Shown one piece after another: positions 41,737 through 49,377 of a stretch of 64,000 bases of DNA (the stretch's first letter is position 1; every line of letters begins with the position of its first letter). The stretch covers positions 4,154,001 to 4,218,000 of the forward strand of contig NC_003552.1 in assembly GCF_000007345.1 (NCBI RefSeq), written 5' to 3'. Source of the DNA: Methanosarcina acetivorans C2A. GTDB lineage: Archaea > Halobacteriota > Methanosarcinia > Methanosarcinales > Methanosarcinaceae. Both the position numbers and the translations under genes were made by a program. A model generated the notes under the pieces. That model worked only from the letters and a program-made list of their open reading frames with translations, was not told the origin of the DNA and did no database searches.

Positions 41737-42530
41737 ATTAGAAGGAGAAGTTTACTCCCTTAGTTTCCAGTATTTTTCCCCTTCTTTCTGATGAACTCTT
41801 TTCGTGAAGAATGTTTACTTGTATATATTTTCTTTGCGGTTACTTATAAATATTCTAATTTTTAAAAATCAACTTTCAGAAAAATTTTATTATTATCTGT
41901 ATATTTTATATATCGGACTATATTTTATATCTAATAATTTTTAGAAAGATTTATATCAAATATTTGCATAAGTTAATCCATATTATCGTCACAGGATAAT
42001 ATAAAAAGACATATACTATATTAAATGTGAAATGTTAATAATTCATGGGGATTTGCCTGACGGCGAATTTGTGGTTTGCAATTAATAGGTATATGTCTGA
42101 TGGCCGGGCTGATGGGTCAGCTCAGACAATAAAAACGGGGTTGGTTCATAATTCCCCTGCTGCGCAAGAATTGGGGTTACAACTTGCCGCTCCGGAGGGA
42201 GAAGCTAACACATTCCTGCCTGAAAACGGTCTTGGAAAGGTGTTGGCTTTTTGATCTACTAATCGAGGTAAAATTGGTTAGATTAATTAATTTCAGGAGG
42301 TGAGGCGCAAAACAGTTTTATAATTAAAAACTGTAAATTTCCTACAGTCTTGTTTTATTTAATTTTTAACCAATAATTAATTTCAGAATTTCTAGACTGT
42401 TTATAGGATTGTGTTCAAGCTAACTGGAATCTGCTACAACTCGCGACTTCAATAATTTATTTAATCTTATATAATACTCAATGTTGGACTCAAAATAAAA
42501 TTGAACATTTGCGGAATCTAGGTGCAGAAT
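41737..42530. other. Long spacer before the surface-protein cluster
   Basis: Very AT-rich at 41860-42030. A 14-bp inverted pair (catttcacatttaa 41705-41718, ttaaatgtgaaatg 42021-42034) brackets part of it. A 69-codon frame at 42045-42254 has no SD and no recognisable product; it may be a relic. aggaggtgag at 42296-42305 looks like an SD but leads only to an eight-codon frame. A hairpin acagtttt...aaaactgt lies at 42311-42333. TATA cttatataatac (42467-42478) fits the gene at 42531. Confidence 0.4.
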
Positions 42531-44987
42531 ATGAAACAGAAAATAATGTTATTTGGTGCACTGCTAATTATGTTCCTTTTAGCAGGAACAGCAAGTGCAA
42601 TAGAAGATACGGAGAATACAGATACTGTATCGCTTCCAGTTGATCTGTGCGTTGATAGTATCGTCTACAGCGACGAAGGTCCTTTCGCGGCGGGAGACGT
42701 TGTAGAAACCACTGTAACCTTCAACAAACCCGTCAATTATGCGGCTTTTACTGTTTGTGACTACGATCCGAATCCCACCGTCATCGTAATGACTCCAAAG
42801 GATGACAGTGGTACTGTCTGGTGTGGTACATATCCCGTTCAAGGCGATGTAAACGATGCGGTTGACGTGATAGTATATGGAGCCATCTTAGATGGGGACT
42901 TTGCTTATGGAGCTCTCTTCGACGACTTTGGAGTCATCCTCGACGACTATGGAACCATCTTAGAAGGTTATCCTGTGATTGAAGAGGTTGAGGAAACTGA
43001 TTATTACGCCTTTGTGATTGACAACGAAGCTCCGAAGTTTATTATAATTGAACCGGATATTGGTGTCAATACAAATTGTGTATGCTTCAATATCCAAGCC
43101 GTCGATAAACTGAGCGATACAATTGCCTATGCCATCTTTATCAATGGTATTGAGAAGAAAGCAGGGGTTGTGGATTGTGACGGATATGTAATATATGAGC
43201 CTGAGCTGGATGATGGCTATTATCAATGGAGAATCGAACTCGAAGACGAAGCAGGAAATATTTGTATCTCTGAAGACTTCGACCTGTACGTGGACACCGA
43301 CTGTCCGAGTGCAGTACTTGTTTCCCCGGAAGCCAGCTGCGTCATCAGCGCATATCTCGATCCCTTCATGACATTCAGTTTCACCGCTGAGGATGATTTC
43401 TCTGGTGACTGTGATCTGGAGCTGTATTACCAGGTGTACATCAACGGAGAACCTGTTGAGGAAATGTCCGGGATTATGCCCTCTGAAGAGCTCGTAACCA
43501 TAGACGTTCCATCTGGCTTCTTCGAGGACGGGGCTTATGCTTGGTACGTTGAAATTGAGGATCTGGCAGGAAATTGCTTTACGAGTGAAGTCCGGGAATT
43601 CTATGTCAACTGCGAAGAGCTTATAGTCAGTCTCAATTTCCCGGCGGATGGTGAGTTCGTTTCTGCATGTCCGGAATTTAACTTCAGTGTTTCAGGAGGA
43701 GCAGGGCTGCCTTTCGATTACGAACTGCTTATTGACGGCGAGGTAGTAAAGGAGGGCACGTGCGTTATCGGTGAAGACGAGGTTAACTGCTATTCCGTGA
43801 ATGTAGAAGTGGATGAAGGCATAGATATTCTCTGGACCGTGTGTATCACTGATTGTGCAGGCAGGGAATATCTACCTGATCCATGTTCTTTCTCTGTTGA
43901 CTGTACTGCTCCGGCTGCCGTGGCAAACCTGTGTGTTGTTGACGCTCTGAGCGCGACTACATGGTACTATACATATGATGAGCCCGGACTGTACGTTAGC
44001 TGGGATAATAACTTAGAAGACGATCTTTGCTTTGACCCGGCCGATCCTTTCTCTACTCCATATGTGGTTTTAATCAGCGAATGCGAGCCCTCATGCATTG
44101 AGGATATGCAACTGGCAGATGCTGTAAGCCCACTCGAATCCCAATATGACGACAACGGTGTATGTACTCTTGATACAGACGTCTATATCGGAGGGTGTGC
44201 TGGAGAACCCCTCGTTTATGGTCAGGACTACTGGGTAGCTGTTATTGCCCTGGATTGGGCTGGTAACTACGACGAATGCTTTGCCGTTTGCGGGCCTGTC
44301 CGGACATACGAAGACATGAACCTCATGCTTGATGCAGGCTGGAACCTGAAATCCGTGCCCAAGACTCCGGCTGCATTCAATGACGACCCGGACTCGGTCT
44401 TTGGAGAATGCACCACAGTCATTTACTGGGACGGTTGTGAATGGGTATTCCCGGACTGCATCGAACCATGTAGGGGTTACTGGGTCTACACTCCGGAAGC
44501 CTGCGTGAGCAATATAAAGTTCAAGCCAATGTCACTTGACAGTTCAACTCCTGATGTGCCTCCGTCTCTTGACCTGGATTGTGGATGGCAGATGATAGGA
44601 CACACCTCTACAGTACCTGTACACTGGTCCGAGACTCTGGGTTCATTGCAGGGTCTTCTGGGCTTAGAGTATAAGTTCTCCAACCTCATCACGTATTCTT
44701 GCAATGAAGGTTGGGGCGGTACAATCTCTCTTGGATTCTTAGACCTGGTCGGTGAAGACGGTGTTTCAGAAATGGATCCATGCCCGGTTGAAGTACTTGA
44801 ATTTGATGGTCTTATGGCTCCAGGACAGGGATACTGGGTCTTCATGAAGGAACCCGGTACCTACGCTTCCGTCGAAAACGTGGAGTTCTACGTCGGTGGA
44901 ATAATTCCCGACGATGGAACCGACGATGGAGCCGACGATGGTACCATCAATGATACTATCAATGATATCTTCAATGGCACCGTGTAA
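42531..44987 (+). CDS. Secreted Cys-rich Ig-like surface protein
   Basis: 818 residues from ATG 42531, chosen because aggtg lies 7-11 bases upstream; a GTG three codons earlier lacks an SD. A signal peptide (KIMLFGALLIMFLLAGTASA) ends near residue 23. Next come about four Ig-like/fibronectin-like domains of 95-100 residues (repeated ...DxDCPSAVLVSPEASC..., DGAYAWYVEIEDLAGNCFTS, ILWTVCITDCAGREY), unusually rich in paired Cys. Two copies of a GW-domain-like motif follow (LDAGWNLKSVPKTP...PCRGYWVYTPE; LDCGWQMIGHTS...GQGYWVFMKEP). The tail is Asp-rich (DDGTDDGADDGT) and lacks a membrane helix or PGF motif, so it may be released or bound non-covalently. It is very acidic overall and probably a cell-surface adhesin or structural protein. 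A strong terminator follows the stop. Confidence 0.8.
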   Translation: MKQKIMLFGALLIMFLLAGTASAIEDTENTDTVSLPVDLCVDSIVYSDEGPFAAGDVVETTVTFNKPVNYAAFTVCDYDPNPTVIVMTPKDDSGTVWCGTYPVQGDVNDAVDVIVYGAILDGDFAYGALFDDFGVILDDYGTILEGYPVIEEVEETDYYAFVIDNEAPKFIIIEPDIGVNTNCVCFNIQAVDKLSDTIAYAIFINGIEKKAGVVDCDGYVIYEPELDDGYYQWRIELEDEAGNICISEDFDLYVDTDCPSAVLVSPEASCVISAYLDPFMTFSFTAEDDFSGDCDLELYYQVYINGEPVEEMSGIMPSEELVTIDVPSGFFEDGAYAWYVEIEDLAGNCFTSEVREFYVNCEELIVSLNFPADGEFVSACPEFNFSVSGGAGLPFDYELLIDGEVVKEGTCVIGEDEVNCYSVNVEVDEGIDILWTVCITDCAGREYLPDPCSFSVDCTAPAAVANLCVVDALSATTWYYTYDEPGLYVSWDNNLEDDLCFDPADPFSTPYVVLISECEPSCIEDMQLADAVSPLESQYDDNGVCTLDTDVYIGGCAGEPLVYGQDYWVAVIALDWAGNYDECFAVCGPVRTYEDMNLMLDAGWNLKSVPKTPAAFNDDPDSVFGECTTVIYWDGCEWVFPDCIEPCRGYWVYTPEACVSNIKFKPMSLDSSTPDVPPSLDLDCGWQMIGHTSTVPVHWSETLGSLQGLLGLEYKFSNLITYSCNEGWGGTISLGFLDLVGEDGVSEMDPCPVEVLEFDGLMAPGQGYWVFMKEPGTYASVENVEFYVGGIIPDDGTDDGADDGTINDTINDIFNGTV

Positions 44988-45015
44988 GAGGTGAAATTTC
45001 GAAAGCAGGCAACTT

Positions 45016-45046
45016 TTCAGCCATTAAGGCTGAAGTTTTTTTCTTT
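45016..45046 (+). terminator. Intrinsic-type terminator between surface-protein genes
   Basis: A perfect 7-bp stem ttcagcc (45016-45022) / ggctgaa (45028-45034), 5-nt loop, then gtttttttcttttttc. It lies 28 bp after one stop and about 45 bp before the next start, with no room for an obvious new promoter. Hence it may be a partial terminator within one transcription unit. Confidence 0.75.
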
Positions 45047-45078
45047 TTTCTTGTTTGCCTAGCAATCGGAGGTAAATC

Positions 45079-45771
45079 ATGAACAGGATATTAAAAAATA
45101 GTTTATTGGGAACAGCTGTACTTATGTTGTTTTTTTCAACAGCTGCTCATACATGTATGGCAGAGGAAGAAGCAGTTCCTTTGCTTCCAATGACAGTGGA
45201 GGGGGTCGCCCTGATTGATGGGGACCCGGCTCCCACAGGCACTGTCGTTGCAGCTTACCTTGATGGAGAGCTGGTAAAAGAGGCTATCATAAATAGTTCC
45301 TCAGGAAGTTTCTATCTCTTGATTCCCGGAGAAGCCGAGGACGAGGGAAAGCCAGTTACCTTTAAGGTGGATGAAGAGGATTCGGGTGCGAGTTATGACT
45401 GGGAATCCGGAAAACAGGTTTTATCCATCGAACTGTCGGTCGGTGACGTAGCCGACTCAGGGAGTTCTAAAAAGAGCTCAACATCAAGTTCAAGTTCCGG
45501 ATCGGTAGAAACCAGCGAATCGGAAACTTCTGGCGCTGAAGTCATTAATAGTTCAGTCACTCAACCGGAGGTAGAGATTCAGGAAACTGTCCCGGAAAAT
45601 GCAGTTGCCGATTCAGGTGAAGGTGCCGAAACCGAACAGAGTGCGGAATCTTCCGAAGAATCCTCTGAAACAAGCAGTACTCCAGGTTTTCAGATTATTT
45701 ATGCGGTTGTAGGCCTCATTCTGCTCACTTTCGGCTCAAAGCTTGGGAGGGAAGCAAGAAGGAAACCCTGA
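45079..45771 (+). CDS. Surface protein with C-terminal PGF-CTERM-like anchor
   Basis: 230 residues. SD CGGAGGT before the ATG. A signal peptide runs to about residue 28 (cleavage after CMA). Residues 33-125 form a beta-rich domain (EGVALIDGDPAPTGTVVAAY, then GSFYLLIPGEAEDEGKPVTF) that is homologous to the N-terminal domain of the next gene product. Residues 128-200 are a Ser/Glu/Thr-rich linker likely to be glycosylated. The end has STPGF, one membrane helix and a basic tail (GREARRKP), the plan of PGF-CTERM archaeosortase substrates, so the protein is probably processed and lipid-anchored outside the cell. Confidence 0.8.
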   Translation: MNRILKNSLLGTAVLMLFFSTAAHTCMAEEEAVPLLPMTVEGVALIDGDPAPTGTVVAAYLDGELVKEAIINSSSGSFYLLIPGEAEDEGKPVTFKVDEEDSGASYDWESGKQVLSIELSVGDVADSGSSKKSSTSSSSSGSVETSESETSGAEVINSSVTQPEVEIQETVPENAVADSGEGAETEQSAESSEESSETSSTPGFQIIYAVVGLILLTFGSKLGREARRKP

Positions 45772-45825
45772 CGGATTTTTCTAAAAGGATCTGCACGGGT
45801 AACGTGAAAATCTCAAGGTGATAAG

Positions 45826-46647
45826 GTGACCATCAAGGACAAATACTTAAGAGTTTTATCATGCCTGGTTATTCTGGTACTGGGCATATCCCTTGTTCCG
45901 GTTGCATCTGCCAGCAGTACTATTCCTTCGATTCCCAACTCATTTGAAGGAAAGCTGATTACGAATGGTGCAGATGTACCCGCAGGAACTATAATTTCGG
46001 CTTATATAGATTCCGAGCTTGCTGGCAGTAATACTATAGATGAAGCAGGAAAATACCGGCTATTAGTCTCGGGTACCGAGGAGGATAACGGAAAGGAAAT
46101 TGTCTTCAAACTGGGCTTCGTTGAATCCGAGCCTGTTTCCGTGACCTACCAGCAAGGTGCCTATCCAGTGGAACTCGATCTTACTTTTGAAGGGGAGTTT
46201 GTATCTCCAATCATAGAAAGCTGCTCTGCATCTCCTGTGTACATCCTGAATGACGGAAAGGATTACTCAACTATCAGGGCAAAAATCTCGGATGAAACTT
46301 CCGGAGTTATGTCGGTAACTATCGATCTCACCCCCATAGGAGGAGAAGTTGTTTCCCTGACGCCCGAAAGCGGAGGCATTTACACCTGCGATGTGAGCAG
46401 CACTCTGGCAGGAGAGTTTAAACTCGCTCTTACAGCTACGGACTACTTTGGGAATAAAGTTACAGATGGAGATAGTATCTCGATTACCGTAGTTTCAGAA
46501 AATGAGATTACGACAATGTTTGGGGGCGCTGATAAGATTTTCTCTGCTGAAGAAATCAAAAACATTGTAAATAATAATGAAATCTCCAGCAGGCTCAAAT
46601 ACGCAATTCTGGCAATTTACTTTGCTGACGGGTGGGATAGAATATGA
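45826..46647 (+). CDS. Secreted beta-domain protein with EF-hand/dockerin-like C-terminus
   Basis: 273 residues. The start is GTG 45826 with AAGGTGA as SD. A signal peptide ends near VASA (residue 29). Residues 38-125 (EGKLITNGADVPAGTIISAY, AGKYRLLVSGTEEDNGKEIV) match the domain of the upstream gene product. Residues 128-225 form an Ig-like domain (ILNDGKDYSTIRAKISDETS, LALTATDYFGNKVTDGDS). The last 45 residues (GGADKIFSAEEIKNIVNNNE, LKYAILAIYFADGW) look like a degenerate dockerin or helical interaction domain. There is no anchor. The TGA overlaps the ATG of the next gene (46644-46647), so translation is coupled and the products may form a complex. Confidence 0.72.
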   Translation: MTIKDKYLRVLSCLVILVLGISLVPVASASSTIPSIPNSFEGKLITNGADVPAGTIISAYIDSELAGSNTIDEAGKYRLLVSGTEEDNGKEIVFKLGFVESEPVSVTYQQGAYPVELDLTFEGEFVSPIIESCSASPVYILNDGKDYSTIRAKISDETSGVMSVTIDLTPIGGEVVSLTPESGGIYTCDVSSTLAGEFKLALTATDYFGNKVTDGDSISITVVSENEITTMFGGADKIFSAEEIKNIVNNNEISSRLKYAILAIYFADGWDRI

Positions 46648-47759
46648 AACGGCCTGAATTTAAAATTGCTTTTGTGCTGCTCCTGAGCCTGGTCTTATGC
46701 ACGGTACCGGCTTCTGCAGGCAGTGCAGAAAGGACTCTTCCTTCTTCCGTTAGCACCAGTGAGGTGTTTGAGGTAACAATTAGTGTAGCTGATTATGGAG
46801 TAGCCGGGCAGGTTCTGGAAAAGATTCCTGCAGAATTCACATACGTCAGCTCGACTCTCCCGGAAGAAGCTGTAACTGTAAACGGGAACAAGATTTCTTT
46901 CCTGCTGATAAACGATGAGAGTTTCAGCTATACTCTTAAAGCTCCTGAATCAACCGGAACATACCAGTTTGTGGGGCTTTTAAGAGATATCAACAAAACC
47001 GAATTCTCTGTTCTCCCGGCAAGTTCTTCTATAAAGGTAGTATCAACCTCCGGGAGTTCAGGCGGCAGTTCACATAAGAGCTCAGGTAGCAGTTCAAGCG
47101 GCGGAGCTGGAGGTTCCCCCGAACTCCAGAGCAATGTAGAGGCTAAAGAGCTTTCTCAGGCGTTTGTCACCAACGGAACACATGTAAGGTTTGATTTTCC
47201 AAATGGTGTAACCTGCATAAGGTATGTGGAGTTTGATGCCAAGAAAACTCTCGGAAAGATCACTACTATTGCCGAAATGCTGAAAGGTCAATCCAAGCTG
47301 GTTCCGAATCTGCCCGAAGGCACGGTCTATAAGAACGTAAACATCTGGGTGGGTTCAGGAGGAATTGCAAACTCTGATAATATCGAGAATGCAGTTGTCG
47401 GTTTCAGAGTCGAAAAGGCCTGGCTTGAGGAAAACGAGATTGATGCAGATTCGTTAAACCTCTGGTACTATGACAATTCATGGAATAAACTTGATACAGA
47501 GAAATTAGACGAGGAAAGCGACACTTATGTCTACTTCGAAGCCAAGACTCCAGGTTTCGGATCCTTTGTAATTGTTGCTGGAGACGATTCTGGTTCGATA
47601 GAAGTCGAGCCTGTTCCGACTGATGATGCAGGAGATGATGTGGCATCCGAACCCGCAAGGGCTTCAAGCGGAGGCTGGCGTTCCACGCCTGGTTTTGAAT
47701 CCGCAGCTTTTCTGGGAGCTGTTGGAGCCGCATACTGCGTCATGAGAAGAAAGTTCTAA
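46644..47759 (+). CDS. PGF-pre-PGF domain surface protein with PGF-CTERM anchor
   Basis: 371 residues. The signal peptide ends near residue 25 (VPASAG). Residues 27-130 form a beta domain (RTLPSSVSTSEVFEVTISV). After a Ser/Gly-rich linker (134-157) comes the PGF-pre-PGF domain (about 160-312), recognised from HVRFDFPNGVTCIRYVEFDA, NIWVGSGGIANSDNIENAV and TPGFGSFVIVAGD. The C-terminus has a second linker and STPGF (345-349), helix ESAAFLGAVGAAYCVM and RRKF, a clear PGF-CTERM sorting signal. It is translationally coupled to the preceding gene. It is probably the anchored member of a three-protein surface assembly. Confidence 0.87.
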   Translation: MKRPEFKIAFVLLLSLVLCTVPASAGSAERTLPSSVSTSEVFEVTISVADYGVAGQVLEKIPAEFTYVSSTLPEEAVTVNGNKISFLLINDESFSYTLKAPESTGTYQFVGLLRDINKTEFSVLPASSSIKVVSTSGSSGGSSHKSSGSSSSGGAGGSPELQSNVEAKELSQAFVTNGTHVRFDFPNGVTCIRYVEFDAKKTLGKITTIAEMLKGQSKLVPNLPEGTVYKNVNIWVGSGGIANSDNIENAVVGFRVEKAWLEENEIDADSLNLWYYDNSWNKLDTEKLDEESDTYVYFEAKTPGFGSFVIVAGDDSGSIEVEPVPTDDAGDDVASEPARASSGGWRSTPGFESAAFLGAVGAAYCVMRRKF

Positions 47760-47783
47760 ATGCCAAAATAAATTTCCTGTTTG

Positions 47784-47816
47784 AAGCAGCATCCAAAGCT
47801 GCTTACTTTTTTATAT
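47784..47816 (+). terminator. Terminator of the surface-protein operon
   Basis: Stem aagcagc (47784-47790) / gctgctt (47798-47804), 7-nt loop, then acttttttatattt, 25 bp after the last stop. Confidence 0.75.
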
Positions 47817-47822
47817 TTCACC

Positions 47823-48115
47823 CTGGTTGCACCACCCGAGTTTCGCTTCCCGAATTGCGCCTCGGGATCATAAGAAAATCATAGATTTTCTGGGAGTTGC
47901 GATGTAATCGCAACAGAACGAGGTCTGTTTCGGCAGAGTTGCGACTCTGCAGTTCGCTGTCTGTTTCGGCAGAGTTGCGACTCTGCAGTTCGCTGTCTGT
48001 TTCGGCAGAGTTGCGACTCTGCAGTTCGCTGTCTGTTTCGCTCCGCTCAAGCAGACTAATTTGCAGATAAAAATCGGGAGCTCCGCTCAAGCAGACTATT
48101 ATGGGAAAAGTGAGC
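47823..48115. repeat. Palindromic repeat cluster with a 36-bp tandem array
   Basis: A dispersed repeat segment (47840-47915) ends in the hairpin gttgcga-tgtaa-tcgcaac (47896-47914) and has an inverted, diverged relative at 57595-57700. It is followed by three perfect 36-bp units (47925-47960, 47961-47996, 47997-48032), each containing the palindrome gcagagt-tgcg-actctgc. Two copies of ctccgctcaagcagacta follow (48040-48057, 48081-48098). The units are contiguous without spacers, so this is not CRISPR. It resembles REP/BIME-type intergenic DNA. Short minus-strand frames through it are repeats, not genes. Confidence 0.8.
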
Positions 48116-48438
48116 TTCGCTCAAGAGGGCTGCATTACAATATTTCTGACCAATGCAATGTCATTATTTATACCGGGTGTCGAAGGAAATTTTTTGCAGG
48201 GTCGCGTCAGACAAGCTGGCGTAAGCATCGATAAGATCTGATTTTAAGGCGGTCTCCGGGGGTAAAAGTTAGTATTCCTAAGGCCGGTAGGAGTATTCTT
48301 CAGTTCTTTTTCCGGGAAGAAGGCCGGTTATAGACCTGGGTGCGAGGAGAAGATACAGAAAATATTATTTCTGACGTTCGGTTTAAAGAACTGCATACAA
48401 TGACTGAATGCATGAAATTGAGAACTGCATAAATGAGC
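48116..48438. other. Spacer beyond the palindromic repeats
   Basis: More G+C-rich than other spacers, with several possible short stems (for example around 48176-48230 and 48270-48345). No gene or known RNA family was recognised. It lies 3' of the minus-strand mscS-type gene and could contain a small RNA, but I have no positive evidence. Confidence 0.25.
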
Positions 48439-49377
48439 TCATAACCCGGAATCCTTACTGAAATCTATGTTAAAATCGGAATCTTTTCGGGTTCCTTTAC
48501 TTGACCTGAGATTTCTCCGAGTAGGAGCATCCGATTCATGATTTTCCCTTACTGGAGGAAGGTTGAGGATATGGAGTTGGGGAGCCCTGATACCATTTTT
48601 CAGAAATTCTATCCAGGCTCTTGTGTGCACATCGGATTCGAACTTGAATTCATCCCGCAGATCATTGACGTAAGCTTTCGCTCTTAACCTGGTATAAAAA
48701 GGGAGAGCTTTGTGGAGCAGGGTAACAGGAGTGCTTCCGGAGATGTAGACGTATTTTGAGCTCACGACCGCTTCCCGGAGGATCCTCATTGCAGTTTCCA
48801 CATTTGACTCTGAAGCGATATAGAGGTCTATCACAACCATCATTTCCGAAGCCCCGTAATTCCCGCTGGCAACGGTTTCGTTGAAGATAAGGCTGTTTGG
48901 GGCTGTAACGGTGTTGTCGTCAGGGGTTACCAGTTTCGTTGCCCTTAGTCCGATATCGGTAACCTCCCCATAATAAGCTCCAATGGAGATTTTATCCCCT
49001 ATCTGGTAGGGCTTTTCAAAAGTAATTACAAGTCCGCCTATAATGTCTGCAAAAAGGTCCTTGACTCCAAAACCGATGGCAGCACCAAGAAGCCCTGTAA
49101 GAAGGAGCAGTTCGGGCCCAAAGATGTTGAATATTTCCCTGAGGATGTAATAAAAAGCCAGAACATATATTCCAAACTTTACCGCAGGGATAATCATTTT
49201 TACTTTTATCCTATCCTTGCGGCTCATTTTTTCTGAGAGCTTTGATATAAGGGCGGTAATAACCCTACCGAGCACGTAGGCAGCGGCAAGAATCAGGAAC
49301 ATGGTTACGACGGTTTGCGTATCTATTGACCTGAGGGTTTCCAGAAGCTGCTGACTGCCTGAATCTCCGTTTACCAT
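48439..49377 (-). CDS. MscS-family mechanosensitive channel
   Basis: 312 residues. Three membrane helices lie within residues 20-120 (TVVTMFLILAAAYVLGRVIT, FGIYVLAFYYILREIF, and the pore helix LLLLTGLLGAAIGFGVKDLF). The signature ADIIGGLVITFEKPYQIGD and the beta domain (GEVTDIGLRATKLVTPDDNT, APNSLIFNE) are those of MscS channels, which open under membrane tension to release solutes during hypo-osmotic shock. The C-terminal 40 residues are basic and disordered. The ATG directly follows the TAA of the ATPase gene with no base between, so translation is coupled to that ATPase. Confidence 0.93.
   Translation of the reverse strand: MVNGDSGSQQLLETLRSIDTQTVVTMFLILAAAYVLGRVITALISKLSEKMSRKDRIKVKMIIPAVKFGIYVLAFYYILREIFNIFGPELLLLTGLLGAAIGFGVKDLFADIIGGLVITFEKPYQIGDKISIGAYYGEVTDIGLRATKLVTPDDNTVTAPNSLIFNETVASGNYGASEMMVVIDLYIASESNVETAMRILREAVVSSKYVYISGSTPVTLLHKALPFYTRLRAKAYVNDLRDEFKFESDVHTRAWIEFLKNGIRAPQLHILNLPPVRENHESDAPTRRNLRSSKGTRKDSDFNIDFSKDSGL

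Noticed and set aside
42045-42254. 69-codon plus-strand frame before the surface cluster
   Set aside because: No SD, no recognised product and surrounded by AT-rich spacer. Kept only as a possible relic in the spacer description.
47925-48032. Possible CRISPR array
   Set aside because: Three identical 36-bp units are contiguous with no spacers, each containing a palindrome, and there are no cas genes. It is a simple tandem array in REP-like DNA.
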